NCBI RefSeq assembly: GCF_007655135.1
Contig: NC_045130.1
Span: 39,986,605 to 40,050,604, forward strand
Length of the DNA stretch: 64,000 nucleotides
Direction of reading: 5' to 3'
From: Punica granatum
Taxonomy: Eukaryota > Streptophyta > Magnoliopsida > Myrtales > Lythraceae
The notes beneath the pieces are model-generated. The model worked only from the letters and a program-made list of their open reading frames with translations, was not told the DNA's origin and ran no database searches. Numbering within the stretch: position 1 is the stretch's first letter; every line of letters begins with the position of its first letter. Shown here in pieces: positions 11,301 through 22,708 of the stretch. Made by a program: the position numbers and the translations under genes.

Positions 11301-14300
11301 AGTGTCATCCACGTATGATATGTTTATAAGGTAGTCAAGGCCCAGTATCAGTGAAGTTGCATTCTCAGGAGTTGATTCCAGTACCCGGATATGATTCTGC
11401 AGCAAAGCGGGAAAGAGCAAGTAGCTAATTAGACATAAATCATGATTAAGAACCTTCATAAATGCTAAAGCTATAGCAGGGCCCAAACTGTAGACTGGAA
11501 AATATTTCGTCACGACATAAAGCAGAACTTACCTTATAAAATGAAGTAAAAAATAAAGCCAGGTTCTGAATAAAGGCCTGAAAGGAAAGGAAAGAAATGT
11601 CAGAGCTACTATAATGAGGGTGATATTGGATAAGTCTCAGCATCACAAGAAAACTGCCAAGTGAATATCGAACCTGCTCTTCACTAGAACCATTTGCATA
11701 AGCCTCAGGAATGTTTGTAGCAGGAGGCAAAATGGCCTGCAGGTTATTAAGAAGCACCCACATAACCGAGAGAAAAGGATAATAACAGATTCTCCTAAGG
11801 TGCTTACATCACTAACAGAAATACTGATGCAATAGTGAACGAGTTTATGTTGCCATGGAATTTAGAAAAGCAATAACGTGCTCACCTGTAGTTGTGCCAT
11901 GAAGATATTATAAATATTGACATACTGCGCATTATAGAAATCCCCAAAATTAAGTGATGCAACCTGCAAACATGAATATAATCCATTGCCAGTTAGCATT
12001 GTAAAGCCAGAACAAGATGATTCCTAAGCAGAACAGGAAAGAAGCAGAGCAGGAGAGAATCAACCTCCGTTAAACACTGAAGGGTGAGATTCCGATATGA
12101 TGGGACTGGAAAGAATTTCAACAGAGTTTCCAGCTACACAAATAAAATAATAATAATGATAAGGGCTTTAGATGCAAATTCATATAAAGCAACCTCACCC
12201 AAGATAATTGTACAAGATAGGAATGCCACATACCAATGGAGATTCAAAAATATATCCCAGTGGTATCCAAGAAAGGAAAGCATGTAATGTAGACAATGTA
12301 GCCCGAATGAGCTCACTTCTTTGAGATGCTGAAAGTACGTACAAGCACAGCTCATGAATGAGTTGAAACTCACTGCAGCAAACAAACAACAGAGTCCTTA
12401 GGGAAAAGATAACAAGTAAAGGAGAGATAAATTATAATTAGAAAGAATCCCAGCCAACTGTAATATAGTAATAGAGACTGAGAAATAACTGTGAGAGCTT
12501 TTTTCCTTCACAGACGGGCTAAGGAAGCTAAGCAAATCCTCTATTTTACACGTCCAAATATCAGTCAAACAGCATATAGACATATCCCCAACTGCGGGCC
12601 CCTCTCCAGGTACAATATGCAAAATATGATAGACCCAGAAGGCAGTCAAGGAACAATTGCATTTTTTCATCCCCCGTAAAGAGAAACATACCAGACTGGA
12701 AACCAGACTCTCCATCTCAGGAGTTTATTTCACTTTAATAACATGCCGTGCCTCTAAAGAAAGTTACTTTCTATAGTGAGATTCCTTCTACGGAGGCCTT
12801 CATAAACTCATTTTAATTTTTATTATGTTATGCTGTACTCTGTGCATTATAGCCAATGGCATAATTATTGAAATCCTTAGACAAGACAATCAGCTGGAAT
12901 TGTCATGTCAGGAAAAGGTACAGAAACCTATTACCTGTTTAATGACTGTTTAAGCTCTTTAATTTTCTGCTGGGTCATTTCCCCCCTAGAAAAGTCAAAA
13001 ACCTCTTCACTCAGCAGCTGCAAAAATGAAGCATGTCAGCCCTGCACCATAACAAGAATTCAACACATGTAATGATATATACTTACTTTTAGTATCGCCA
13101 TGCAATTCTCACAAATTGTTTCGCTAGTTCTTGCAGCAGAAACAAGATCAGGGATAAAACTTCTCCATCTGCCAGGCCACTCATGCTTTAAGATCTGCAG
13201 TTTGGAGAATGCACAAGGTCAAGACCTCCACATACTACTATAAAGTATACCACCTTACCCAGAGACCAATGAAAGTTTGCTCAATTATTCAAAAAGCCAC
13301 CTTCCCCTACAATATAGGGGAAAAAATCTAAAAAAACTGAGATATAAGATTCTAAATGGCACCTGAACCAGTATAATGTTAAGCTTGTTAATGTATAGCT
13401 TTTCCATTCGTAAAGAGGCCTCATTACTTGAAAGCTGCAGAAAACAGCAAGCAGATTTAATCAACATATACGAATAGCAACACCATAATCCACTGCAGAA
13501 TCTCGTAAACAGTACCTGCACAATGACTTCAGAAATATAGTTTTTCATTCCATCTCTCTGTTCGACTGGCAATGCATTCCATCTATACTTAATCACACCT
13601 TCCAAGACCTGAAAATAAAATCCAAACAATGTAACCAATAGTTAACCAATGTCAGACTACAGTAACTGCACAGCTAAGTGAGGCACAGCACTATCCACTA
13701 GACGGAAGTGGAGAAAAGCCAACACCCATACAGAAAAGTATGAGAGGTTCATAAAGACAATCAAACCAATCGGAACATAGACCTATCACAAACAGGACGA
13801 AGCTCAATTCACATAGTTCTCACAATAATTATGTGATTGCAGCAAAGTAACATGTTTTCTATAGAATAACAGAAAGAGAGCAAAATGGGGCAGCAATTGC
13901 AATGACGAGCATTGTGGAGGCGGTGGGGGTGGGGGTGGGGGTGTTATCCAAATCCATGAACAACAGTCATGTAATAAAGACCCTCTTTCTCCTTGAAGAA
14001 CTGCACCTAAAGATTTTTCGACATCCTACAATGCCCAAGTCCTTACTAGGTATCTGATTCAACACATATGTCCGCAGAGATGTTGATCCAATGCAGCAGA
14101 TGCAATGTAAACATAAAGACGGGAAACGCTCTCAATGCTTCGATCTAACCTAACCTGCAAAGCGAAGAATTTCGTGTTCAGATTCTTTGTATTCTGAAGA
14201 ATGTGCACGACTTGGAGCCACGTATCTGGATTGTTCTGCAACTCTCGCAAGATCTGGTCAGCTGCCGTTCTCTGGAAGATCAACACAAGCAGCAGATAAA

Positions 14301-15091
14301 GCATTCAAAGCGTGAGGAGAAAAATTTTAAATATATATTGCCAAACCAATAATGGCATTAGATAAGTGCCACAACATTCGATGAGCTTAATAGGTACTGA
14401 AGTAAGAACCATGAAACATGAAAGAGATGGATAGCGTATTATTAGCCTATATAAAAGACACAACAGAAGAATCTCTCTTCAGTGACGTGGAGTGTTGCTA
14501 TGAAGCTGGAGTACCTTATCAATAACTCAAAGAGCATTAGCCATAAATTAGGAGAAACGAGTTTCTAATTGTCGTCATAAAACCAAAGGACTGATAAGAT
14601 TTTGCAAGGGAGGCGGGCCGGGGGTGTTTGTCTGTGGACAGCAATTAAACTTCAGAGGGTAACGCAACTCATGAATAAAAACAAGCGAGGTACTAGGGTT
14701 CTGAACCACAATATGCACCAGAGGAACACCCAGGGAGGGCACAATTCCACGAGACTTAAACCCTAAAGACCCGTAGATAGCGTGCTTCCGAACAGTGCTA
14801 GGGCAAGCAACGCTACTCTATGCCGTGGCTAAGCATAGCTCTGCTGGACAGGCAGCGGCAAGAGGAGCTAACCCTAAAAAAAAGGAGGAAAAAAAAAACC
14901 TAGGGGAAGTGGTTTGCGCGAGGCGTCCTGCAAGTAAGGAAATTTCGGGGCGGGGGAAGAAGATAAAGGAGAAGGGGAGGGGAGCGCACGTACCTCTTCC
15001 TTAGATCCGGTACCATAGAAAGCGGCGACAGTGGCATCAAGCAAGGCGACGTCAATCGTTGACTCAAATCCCTGAGCTTCTCAGCCGCCAT
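5371..15091 (-). CDS. XPO1: Exportin-1 (XPO1/CRM1), nuclear export receptor, with a one-base deletion in exon 1
   Basis: Exportin-1 carries leucine-rich-NES cargo out of the nucleus with Ran-GTP. Exons in transcript order: 14994-15091, 14155-14271, 13516-13608, 13363-13434, 13087-13194, 12935-13017, 12234-12372, 12065-12133, 11886-11963, 11674-11736, 11533-11577, 11289-11396, 11086-11184, 10389-10592, 9957-10016, 9731-9841, 9406-9503, 9053-9161, 8812-8877, 8634-8732, 8470-8550, 8295-8384, 7982-8067, 7798-7878, 7525-7707, 7160-7226, 6658-6768, 6435-6542, 5814-6095, 5609-5713, 5371-5493. Length would be about 1078 residues; Arabidopsis XPO1A has 1075. Conserved landmarks include [20 protein letters not shown] (exon 2), [19 protein letters not shown] and the NES-groove LLNLCEI, whose Cys (codon 9456-9458) is the leptomycin B target in relatives. 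Exons 2-31 stay in phase. Exon 1 is 98 bases where 99 are needed: after [11 protein letters not shown] one C is missing near 15058, so the literal frame is lost. A sequencing error is likely but unproven. Confidence 0.93.
15058..15061 (-). other. XPO1: Single-base deletion (frameshift) in XPO1 exon 1
   Basis: On the coding strand the sequence reads AGTCAACGATTGACG. Conserved plant exportin-1 has Ser-Gln-Pro-Ile-Asp here, which needs one more C after CAA. With that base the rest of exon 1 reads straight into SKEE and exon 2 in phase 0. Without it, the frame diverges after residue 11. Confidence 0.85.
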
Positions 15092-15095
15092 TTTG

Positions 15096-15098
<3 letters not shown>

Positions 15099-15151
<53 letters not shown>

Positions 15152-15160
15152 GGGGGGGGG
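15099..15160. repeat. Very long G homopolymer (G52, A, G9)
   Basis: Bases 15099-15150 are uninterrupted G, 15151 is A and 15152-15160 are G again. The run starts 7 bases before the XPO1 start codon, so it would appear as a C run in that transcript's leader. Confidence 0.95.
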
Positions 15161-15311
15161 ACGACGACGGAGAATCACGGCAGAGACTGACGGCTAAAAC
15201 CCTAGAACAGTACGGACAGGAAGGACGGACGGACGGAGGTTTTAGGACTCGGGAGAAAGTGGAGGTGGTTGTGTGGGTGGGGGTGGAAGAAAGAGGAAAA
15301 TGAGACTGCGT

Positions 15312-15341
15312 AGAAGAAGAAGAAGAAGAAGAAGAAGAAGG
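15312..15341. repeat. GAA/AGA trinucleotide microsatellite
   Basis: About nine GAA units lie some 220 bases before the XPO1 start codon, within the shared promoter region. On the XPO1 sense strand they read as a TTC pyrimidine tract, common in plant promoters and leaders. Confidence 0.9.
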
Positions 15342-16179
15342 AGTAGATTATACTGTGATTTGATTGCAATATGGAGAGAGGGGGGAGACTGAAAGCAACC
15401 AGGCAATAGCAATAGCAGGCAGCGTAGGATTATTTTTTTTCTATTTATATTTTAATTAAAATAAGAGGACAGCTTAAAATTGAAGCTGAGTGAGTGAGGG
15501 AACGGCGAGAGAGGAGAGAGGGACAACGGCTTTGAAAATTGACGAAGGGAGCGGAGGGCTTTTGTTGCGTGTCTCTATTAATTATTATTATTATTATGAT
15601 TATTAACTTTTGGTTTTTTTTTTCTTCTGGGCTGTGGCTCGTCTTCTTCGTCTGCCTCTCTGACCTTTATTTCTTTTTCAACATACAGAGAGAGAGAGAG
15701 AGAGAGAGGATCAAACATCAAAGTAAGAGTCTGGGACTCTCTTTCTATGTCAATCATGATTTTCATGGGCCAGGCTTCAATTTTAGAGCGGCACCATGGA
15801 CCCAACCCAGCAGGCTTTGGTTTGACTTTTCATTTATTAAACATATGTTGGTTTGGGTTTGCATGGGCTTGAGCTTCAGCCCGATGGCGATGACTATGAC
15901 TGTTCTTTCTTCTCAGGAAAACCTCACCAGGGGTGGGCGGCGCCAGAGAGGTGTGCTGCCGTGAAGTGCAGAGTGTGCAGGGCAGTGGTCTGTTCAACCG
16001 TCGAAAAGGAGAGGATACTGCCCTGGACTGAACAGGTCATTCAACCGCCATCGTTTAAGGTGGAAGCCTGGTTTTGGAAGGAGCGAATCGGAAGACGAAA
16101 GGAAAGCGAAGGGCCGGCTGAACCGAGACGAGAGACAGAGAACATCAAGTAAGTTAGGAGGGACTATATAGACTGACTG

Positions 16180-16208
16180 GGAAGGAAGGAAGGAAGGAAG
16201 GAAGGAAG
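16180..16208. repeat. GGAA tetranucleotide microsatellite
   Basis: About seven GGAA units end 58 bases before the ERD2 start codon, so probably in its 5' leader. Confidence 0.9.
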
Positions 16209-16265
16209 AGTTTGTGAGAGGGAGCTTTAACTGAGCTGAGTTAAGGGGAAAGGGGACGGGGAATC

Positions 16266-18767
16266 ATGAACCTATTCAGACTAGCAGGGGACATGACCCA
16301 CCTCCTCAGCATAGTCGTCCTCCTCCTCAAGATCCGCACCACCAAGTCCTGCACCGGTATGTATGTATGCATGTATGAACGAATGGTGAATTCCCCATGG
16401 CCCCCCCCACCCATTTCCCCTCTCTCTTTCTTTCTCGCTCTCTTTGCAAATGCAGTGTGTACGGTGTCTCTCCTCAAATTCATTTGTTGCTTGCTGTTAT
16501 CTTTATTGTTTCGATTTTTCCCTTCCTATTTTAAGCTAAGCTAAGATTGATTGTGAATACTAACTCCATGTATATATATGTAGTTATGCTTTGCTTCGTT
16601 CTTAATGTTTGTTGCCTCGCCGATATATTTTACTTCCAACAACTCGGGGTTTTGTAAAAGAATATCGTGTTGATGTCTGGCTTTTATTTTTCCAACCATC
16701 GCATGCATATCACCGCCATTGAAGTGCATACATGACCTTATTCTTCTCCCTTTCTTCTGTAGCAAGCACAGCTGAGATAAAAGACTGTTTCTTCAGTGAA
16801 ATGCTTTTCAATTCAATATGTTCCTGGACTAATTAGAATAGGATTCTAGGGCCTCCCCGAAATCTCTCCCTTGATTACAACCCGATGCGCCTGCAATTTG
16901 TCTGCTGTTACACTTTTCTCGTGCATAATCAAGTTGGAATTTTGAGCTCCTGAGCTTGGGACTTTCCTGTTTTGGCTCGAGCTTAGTGCGTAAGCTGAAC
17001 TTAAAGTCACTTGTATCGAGTCAGATTCATTCCCTCTTTTCCGAGGACCTCCATTACGAAGAGCCATTACTCAGGAGCTTGAACGGTCCTAGCCTTTATA
17101 AGTGGTTTTTCTGTTTTGTCGCAGGAATCTCTCTTAAAACTCAGGAGCTGTATGTCATCGTGTTCCTCACGCGGTACCTTGATTTGTTTACAAGGTATCT
17201 CTCTTTTTACAACTCCGCAATGAAGGTGTTCTTTCTTGGAACTTCAATGGCTATTGTATGGTACATGAGGTACCATAAAGTGGTGAAGCAAACTTATAAC
17301 AAGGACGAAGATACCTTTAGACATTACTTTCTGGTGCTTGCTTCCTTTGTGCTGGCGATCTTAATTCCCCGTGCTTTTACCATGACAGAGGTAGGACATT
17401 TCTCTTTTATTTACTCAAATTCTCGTCCCATGCTATATAAGTGGTCTGGTCGAGCTTATGTTTTATGTGTGTGTGTGTGTGTGTGTGTGTTATCTTAACC
17501 AAAATAACTCTTAATCATGACCTATAACAAAGATAGAACTTTATGCCAATAAAGACCTATTTGGATTTGCAGTTTATTTCTTATAATGCTTAACATATCA
17601 CGATTATCATAATAACCAAGATGCTTAAACACGGTATCAATGTGTCGCAATTTGCTATATTTCGCAATCACTTACATTTTACTGGCATGTTCCGCATTCC
17701 TTATGATGGAAAAAAATTATGATGCAGATCCTGTGGACAGCATCAATATATCTTGAAGCTGTAGCAATCTTGCCACAGCTGGTGTTACTTCAAAGGTCAA
17801 GCAACATTGACAACTTGACAGGGACCTATGTCTTTCTGCTAGGGTAGGCCTATTTGTGTTTTCTAGCGTATTTCCTGTGATTCTTGTGATTACTAGATGA
17901 TGCTTGTTCAAAAGAAGCTTCTGCAGTTTTCTTTGTTCCCTGTGGTATTAGTGAGGTCTCAGTTTCTTTTTACTGGGTGCTGTCTTTCATGATAACTCTC
18001 TTCTGGTTTCATTACGACAGCCATCTTTTCTGACCTCGCCCTTAACATTTAACTCGTGCTTATGCCTGGGTCAGATGCTTCTTGGGCATGATTGTGTTAC
18101 GCTTATCGCGGGCTTTAGAGAGCCTCTTACAAACTAATAAAGAGAAGTATCAGAGTTTTATTGCAATTGTCTGGAGAGAATCTGACTGATATACGACAAT
18201 CAGTAAGAAATCCAGAGAAAAATAACCTGGGGAAAGCAATTACGTTTTATCTGCCCCTGGGGCATTGAATTATATTGACTGAGTGACGCTGAGTTCTCAT
18301 GTTTGGCCAGCTCCATTATTTGTGTCCTTCTGGAGTTTGCCCCCTGATAAGATGATTAAATGGCTTTCTAATTTCTTTACTATCTCCCGGTGCAGTGCCT
18401 ACCGAGCTTTATATCTCGTCAACTGGATCTATCGCTTCTTCACGGAACTTCACAAAGTTCGCTGGATACGTAGGTTTCTCCACTTCTTGCTTTTGGGTAC
18501 AGTTATAGCCTCAAAGACAGTTAAAGAACGCTTATCTTTTCTCTACATGAACAGCCTGGGTTTCTGGACTACTTCAAACTGCTCTCTATGCTGACTTTTT
18601 CTACTATTACATTAAGAGGTAAAATTCTCTTGTGAAATTTGATCTTTCTACCTACAAGGTTTAGTGTTATAGGTTGCCAGATGAACTGTAAATTGTGCCT
18701 GTAACATGAATATCGTTCTGTTTCTTGCAGCTGGAAGAATCACGAGAAGCTGAAGCTTCCTGCATGA
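16266..18767 (+). CDS. ERD2: ER lumen protein-retaining receptor (ERD2, K/HDEL receptor)
   Basis: Six exons, 16266-16356, 17125-17390, 17728-17843, 18396-18469, 18555-18618 and 18731-18767, join in phase to give 215 residues, the usual ERD2 length. ERD2 is a seven-helix Golgi receptor that binds the C-terminal K/HDEL of escaped ER proteins and returns them in COPI vesicles. The protein starts [13 protein letters not shown], as in the family. It contains [39 protein letters not shown] and an aromatic helix with DFFYYY. It ends [12 protein letters not shown], a lysine-rich cytosolic tail like those used for retrieval. The gene diverges from XPO1. All splice sites are GT-AG; intron 1 is the longest at 768 bases, and intron 2 carries a TG microsatellite at 17466-17490. 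Confidence 0.96.
17466..17490. repeat. TG dinucleotide microsatellite in ERD2 intron 2
   Basis: About twelve TG units sit in the intron between ERD2 exons 2 and 3. Confidence 0.9.
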
Positions 18768-19263
18768 AGTTTTTGCAGTGTGAGTAGATGGGGGGATATG
18801 GCGAGCATGGGACACTAGTTTGATTTGGTGCAAAATGGTACATAATCTACAGGTGGAACTAAAAACAGCTTTTGTGCTGCCCCTGTTAGTAGGTACCGTA
18901 GATTGAAGCCCTTTGTAATTTGTAGGAGTTACTTTGGAAGAATTGTGGGTACAGCGTTGTGTTTAGTTCTTGGCCTGTTTTCTATGGAGGCAGTACGGTT
19001 AAGGTGCCTCCTCCCCGCCCTTTTTGACCGCAAGATGCAAATTGTTCATCTCCCTCTTTTTTCATTATCTCGTTAGGTTCCATAAATTTATAATAAAAAA
19101 ATGAATAAATAAAGGGTTAAAAAAAGTGTCAACCTCTGGAATTTTGTAGATTTAGTTGCTCGACCCAATGCTTTCGTAGGAAATAGTCGGAATGGAGGCA
19201 ACGAACTTCTCCAGTGTTGTTATATTTTTATTTTCGAGCAGGTGCTATTTTGATCTTTACTAA

Positions 19264-20474
19264 TCTATATATATATATATAAAAGCAATGTAAGAGGTGA
19301 GTCTGGCCGGATAGTCTCAGTTCGTTTTTTAATTGAATTTTTTCGATTTTTTTAGTTAAAATTTTTAATTTTATAATTTTATAACATAAAACTTAATAAA
19401 ATATTTCAAATAAAATCTTTTGTTTTATAGATAGAGACAGGTGGTACATAATAGGTATCTTTTGGGCTTGATTCTAGCGGGTGAAAAAAGAAAGCCAATA
19501 CTACATTATATTTTTATATAAATACAAATATAACATATATAGAAATAGAGGTAGCTGGTATATATACAGATATATATATTGTTGCGAGCTGCTGGAATAT
19601 ATATAGATATATATATATATATATATTGCTGCGGTATGTGTGTATTAAGTATATATATATATAGAAAATATATCAAACCCTAAAACTTTTATATAATCTA
19701 ATATATTCCAAAATCATTTATCAACAAAATTTCTGGAAACTAGAATCTTACAAAAATTTTAGAAAATCAAATTACATCTTTAGGATTCTTTTGTTTGTAC
19801 ATTATAAATATTACAAATCGTTTTCAAAATCATTAGATTATAAAGCAGTATTGAGACAACACATGCAAGACTTACAAGAAAATCATGGATTATGCACAAG
19901 AATCATGGTTCATATTTCGTGAAATTCTTTTAAAATTATTTTCATTTCATATTAAGCTTCGAAATTTTTATTTTTGCTTTTCAAAATTATCAAAACATAC
20001 AAATATATAGATTCCTAGATCAATCATTATTTTCTTAATATTTATTTTATTTTTTCCAATAACAAATTTTTTTAAATAATTTTTTTGATCGGTAAATTTT
20101 TAATACAATATAAAGCCATATAAATGTTGACAATGTTAATAACCAAACATGTCTATTATTTTGCTATAGTAGATGTGAGCTTTTCAATTTTAAAATCGTG
20201 AGTTTTTCAATTTTTTACCTATTTCATAACTTATTCACTAACGTACTAATTTCAATATGTCATTTTTTAATAAGAGTTATTTCATAATCTTAATGTTAAA
20301 ATTATTATTTATGATCAAAGTTATCATTTAATCTCATAAATGATAATATTAAAGAAAATATAAATTGTAATGATATATATTAATATATATAAATGTTTAA
20401 AATACTGTATTATAAAATTCTTTTATTAAAAACTATCAGATTCTATTACGTACACGCACGTGCTCTTTGATTAG
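19264..20474 (+). mobile_element. Helitron-like non-autonomous element (degenerate 3' end)
   Basis: The left end reads A then TCTATATATATATATATAAA, a common 5' terminus of plant Helitrons, which insert between A and T and start TC. The right end, ACGTACACGCACGTGC then TCTTTGATTAG followed by T, resembles the better 3' end at 39498-39527. However, it ends TTAG rather than CTAG, and its hairpin is short. The interior is AT-rich with no coding potential. Confidence 0.4.
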
Positions 20475-20531
20475 TTTGCTTACCTGTAAAGCTATCGCGG
20501 CACTTTTTGTTGCATTTGTCAACTTTTATGT

Positions 20532-20573
20532 ATTTATAATGATTGATTGTTTTGTCAATCAATCATTATAAAT
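20532..20573. repeat. Perfect inverted repeat, 18-base arms and 6-base loop
   Basis: ATTTATAATGATTGATTG at 20532-20549 is followed by a TTTTGT loop and then its exact reverse complement at 20556-20573. The hairpin lies between the Helitron-like and MULE-like elements. It is too short and AT-rich for a typical plant microRNA precursor. Confidence 0.8.
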
Positions 20574-20659
20574 AAGAATCCAGAGTTGATGTAAAGACGG
20601 GAGTGTGTACGGGAGGACTAGTGATTATTATTGTACATAACTAACGACCTATTTTCCCT

Positions 20660-22300
20660 GGCAAAATTGCCCCTGTTGTGCAAGAAACTTTGGAAATGTA
20701 AGAAATGAAAAAAAGTAACAGACCAGTACAAAATAATCCAATGCTGTTACAATTATGTACATTTCGTCAAATATCCATTGATTCTATCGTTAATTGTTGA
20801 TGTGGCGTGCCGCGTGCCCACATCTCACCTTTGCCACGCGGTACCATTTAAAGCACGCCAAATCTTTAATAAAATAAAAATTTTGAAAAAAGAGAAATTA
20901 AATGAAACTTTAGAAAAATAATAAAAAAATTGAAAAGTAATAAAAACTTTAAAAGCATTAGAAAAATATCTACAAATTCAGAAATATTAAGAAAAAATTT
21001 CAACATTCATGCAAATACATAAATTATAATAACAAATAAAATTTTAAAAATTTAACAAAATTCGAAAATTCAAAGAAATTAAAAAATATCCAACACTGAT
21101 AAAAATTAGGATAGCAGAGGAGGACACGATCTTTGCAAGGTGAATTCGGGTAAGCACCTCCTCCTTGTGGCGGTAGAGGCCCATCCTCATTGAGTTGAAC
21201 TCTCCTTAGGGCCTCAAGGAGGACAGTGGCCTTAGCCTACAGCTTCATATTTACCTTCATTACAAAAAATTAATTTTCTCATAGCATTAACATACCATCA
21301 ATATTCCATCCAACTGTGCCACACGTGTCACTCTTCTGGAACCCAAAAACATTAAATAAACACAAAGATAATGAAAATTTAAAAATAAGTAAAGGGTTCG
21401 ATGTCGGAGAATAGGGCGAGGCACTCTTATTGCCTAACTATTTCCAATTGAGGTCGTCAATGTTATCTGACCCATGAGCGGCCGGGGACGATCCTACACC
21501 TCTCAATTTGAGAGAGATCCCCCAAAACTTGAGAGATCTCTCAAACTAGGTGTTGGGGCGTCCCACAAGTCATTCGGCTCTATTATCGTCGACGTCAAAC
21601 CACATTGGGGACCTCAAATGGGGTGGGATCTCTCAAATTGGAAGGGGGTGCATCCCCTCCAGCCGCCTGCCCCCCAATTTGAGCCCATTAACGACCTCAA
21701 TCGAGGGTGGGTTGCTAGAGGGGAATTTGAGAGATCCCACTAACTAAAATCTCTCAAATTAGGGGGTGAGTTGGCGGCCTCTGTCGGATGGCGAGTGGTC
21801 GATGCGGATGCCTCCACCCCCTTTCCCAACACCAAATGCTTTTTTTATATTCATTAATTTAATTTCTATGTATTTTTTATTTTCTTTGAAATTTTCTATT
21901 ATTTTTATTTTTTCCTAAGATTTTCTTTTTACTTTTAGTTTTTCAAAATTTGTTCTTAAACTTTCCAATTTCTAAGAATTTTGAATTTTTTAATGGAATT
22001 TTAAAAATTCTAAAATTTTTTATAATGTTATTTTAAGTTTTTGTGATTTTTCCTTTTTTTTTTGAAAATATTAATTTTTTCATTATTTCTTAAAGATGTG
22101 GTGTGCTTTGATTGGTGCCTTATGACAACGGCGACACGTGGACACTCTACGTCAACAATTAATAATATAGTTAATGAAATTTTGATGAAATGTACATGAT
22201 TATAACAACATTGAAACGTTTTGTATTATTATGATACATTTTTTTTATATACTAGACAATTACATTTCTAATACTTATTGCACTGTGGGTCAATTTTCCC
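20660..22300. mobile_element. Non-autonomous MULE-like element with long terminal inverted repeats
   Basis: The left arm starts GGCAAAATTGCCCC at 20660. The reverse complement of the right arm, read from 22300, starts GGGAAAATTGACCC. The arms stay alignable inward for roughly 200 bases, sharing for example TGTACATTTC, TTAATTGTTGA and CAAATCTTTAA/CACATCTTTAA. Such long inverted repeats are typical of Mutator-like elements. The interior (about 21110-21830) is GC-richer and full of GAGAGATC/CTCTCAAATT words. No transposase frame is present and I could not find a clean 9-base target duplication. Confidence 0.55.
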
Positions 22301-22708
22301 ATACTCTATCTACCACATTTTTCACTCTTACCTCTTCCCTCTCTCCTGCCTTTACAATTTGGCTTGGTTGGGGAGTGTTGCTGCTAATGAAAAAGTACTA
22401 AAATAAAATTGCTAAAAAATAAGCGTTAATTTTAGAATAAGTTAAAACAATTGGAGGAAACTAATTTAAAACTGCTGAAAATAAAATAAAAAATTAATTA
22501 TTAATACTTGAAAGTTGAAACATAATAAACACAAATATATTTCATAAGCACGTATTAACTTGCTTGAGAAAATTACGTTTTCAACCGCAATTTCGACCCA
22601 AATAATAATTTTAAAAACAAATCTGCTTAAAATTATAAGAAAAAATGATTAAGAATTTCATATCGTACTCTCAAGCAAACTCTTTGTTTAAAATAACGCT
22701 CCCTATTA

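Larger units (their letters stand above)
15092..16265. promoter_or_regulatory. Divergent promoter region between XPO1 (-) and ERD2 (+)
   Basis: The two start codons are 1174 bases apart and point away from each other, so this interval must hold both promoters and 5' leaders. It contains a 52-base G run beside the XPO1 start, a GAA repeat (15312-15341), an AG run near 15690 and a GGAA repeat (16180-16208) just before the ERD2 start. No further gene is visible. Confidence 0.7.

Noticed and set aside
5371..15091. XPO1 as an old pseudogene
   Set aside because: Apart from one missing base, 31 exons keep phase, splice sites and conserved residues over about 1078 codons.
20532..20573. MicroRNA precursor or CRISPR-like repeat
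   Set aside because: A single 42-base AT-rich hairpin is too short for a plant precursor, and there is no repeat-spacer array.
21474..21747. Two overlapping GC-rich open frames as a novel small gene
   Set aside because: They consist of repeated CTCTCAAATT/GAGAGATC words inside a MULE-like element and have no promoter or splice context.
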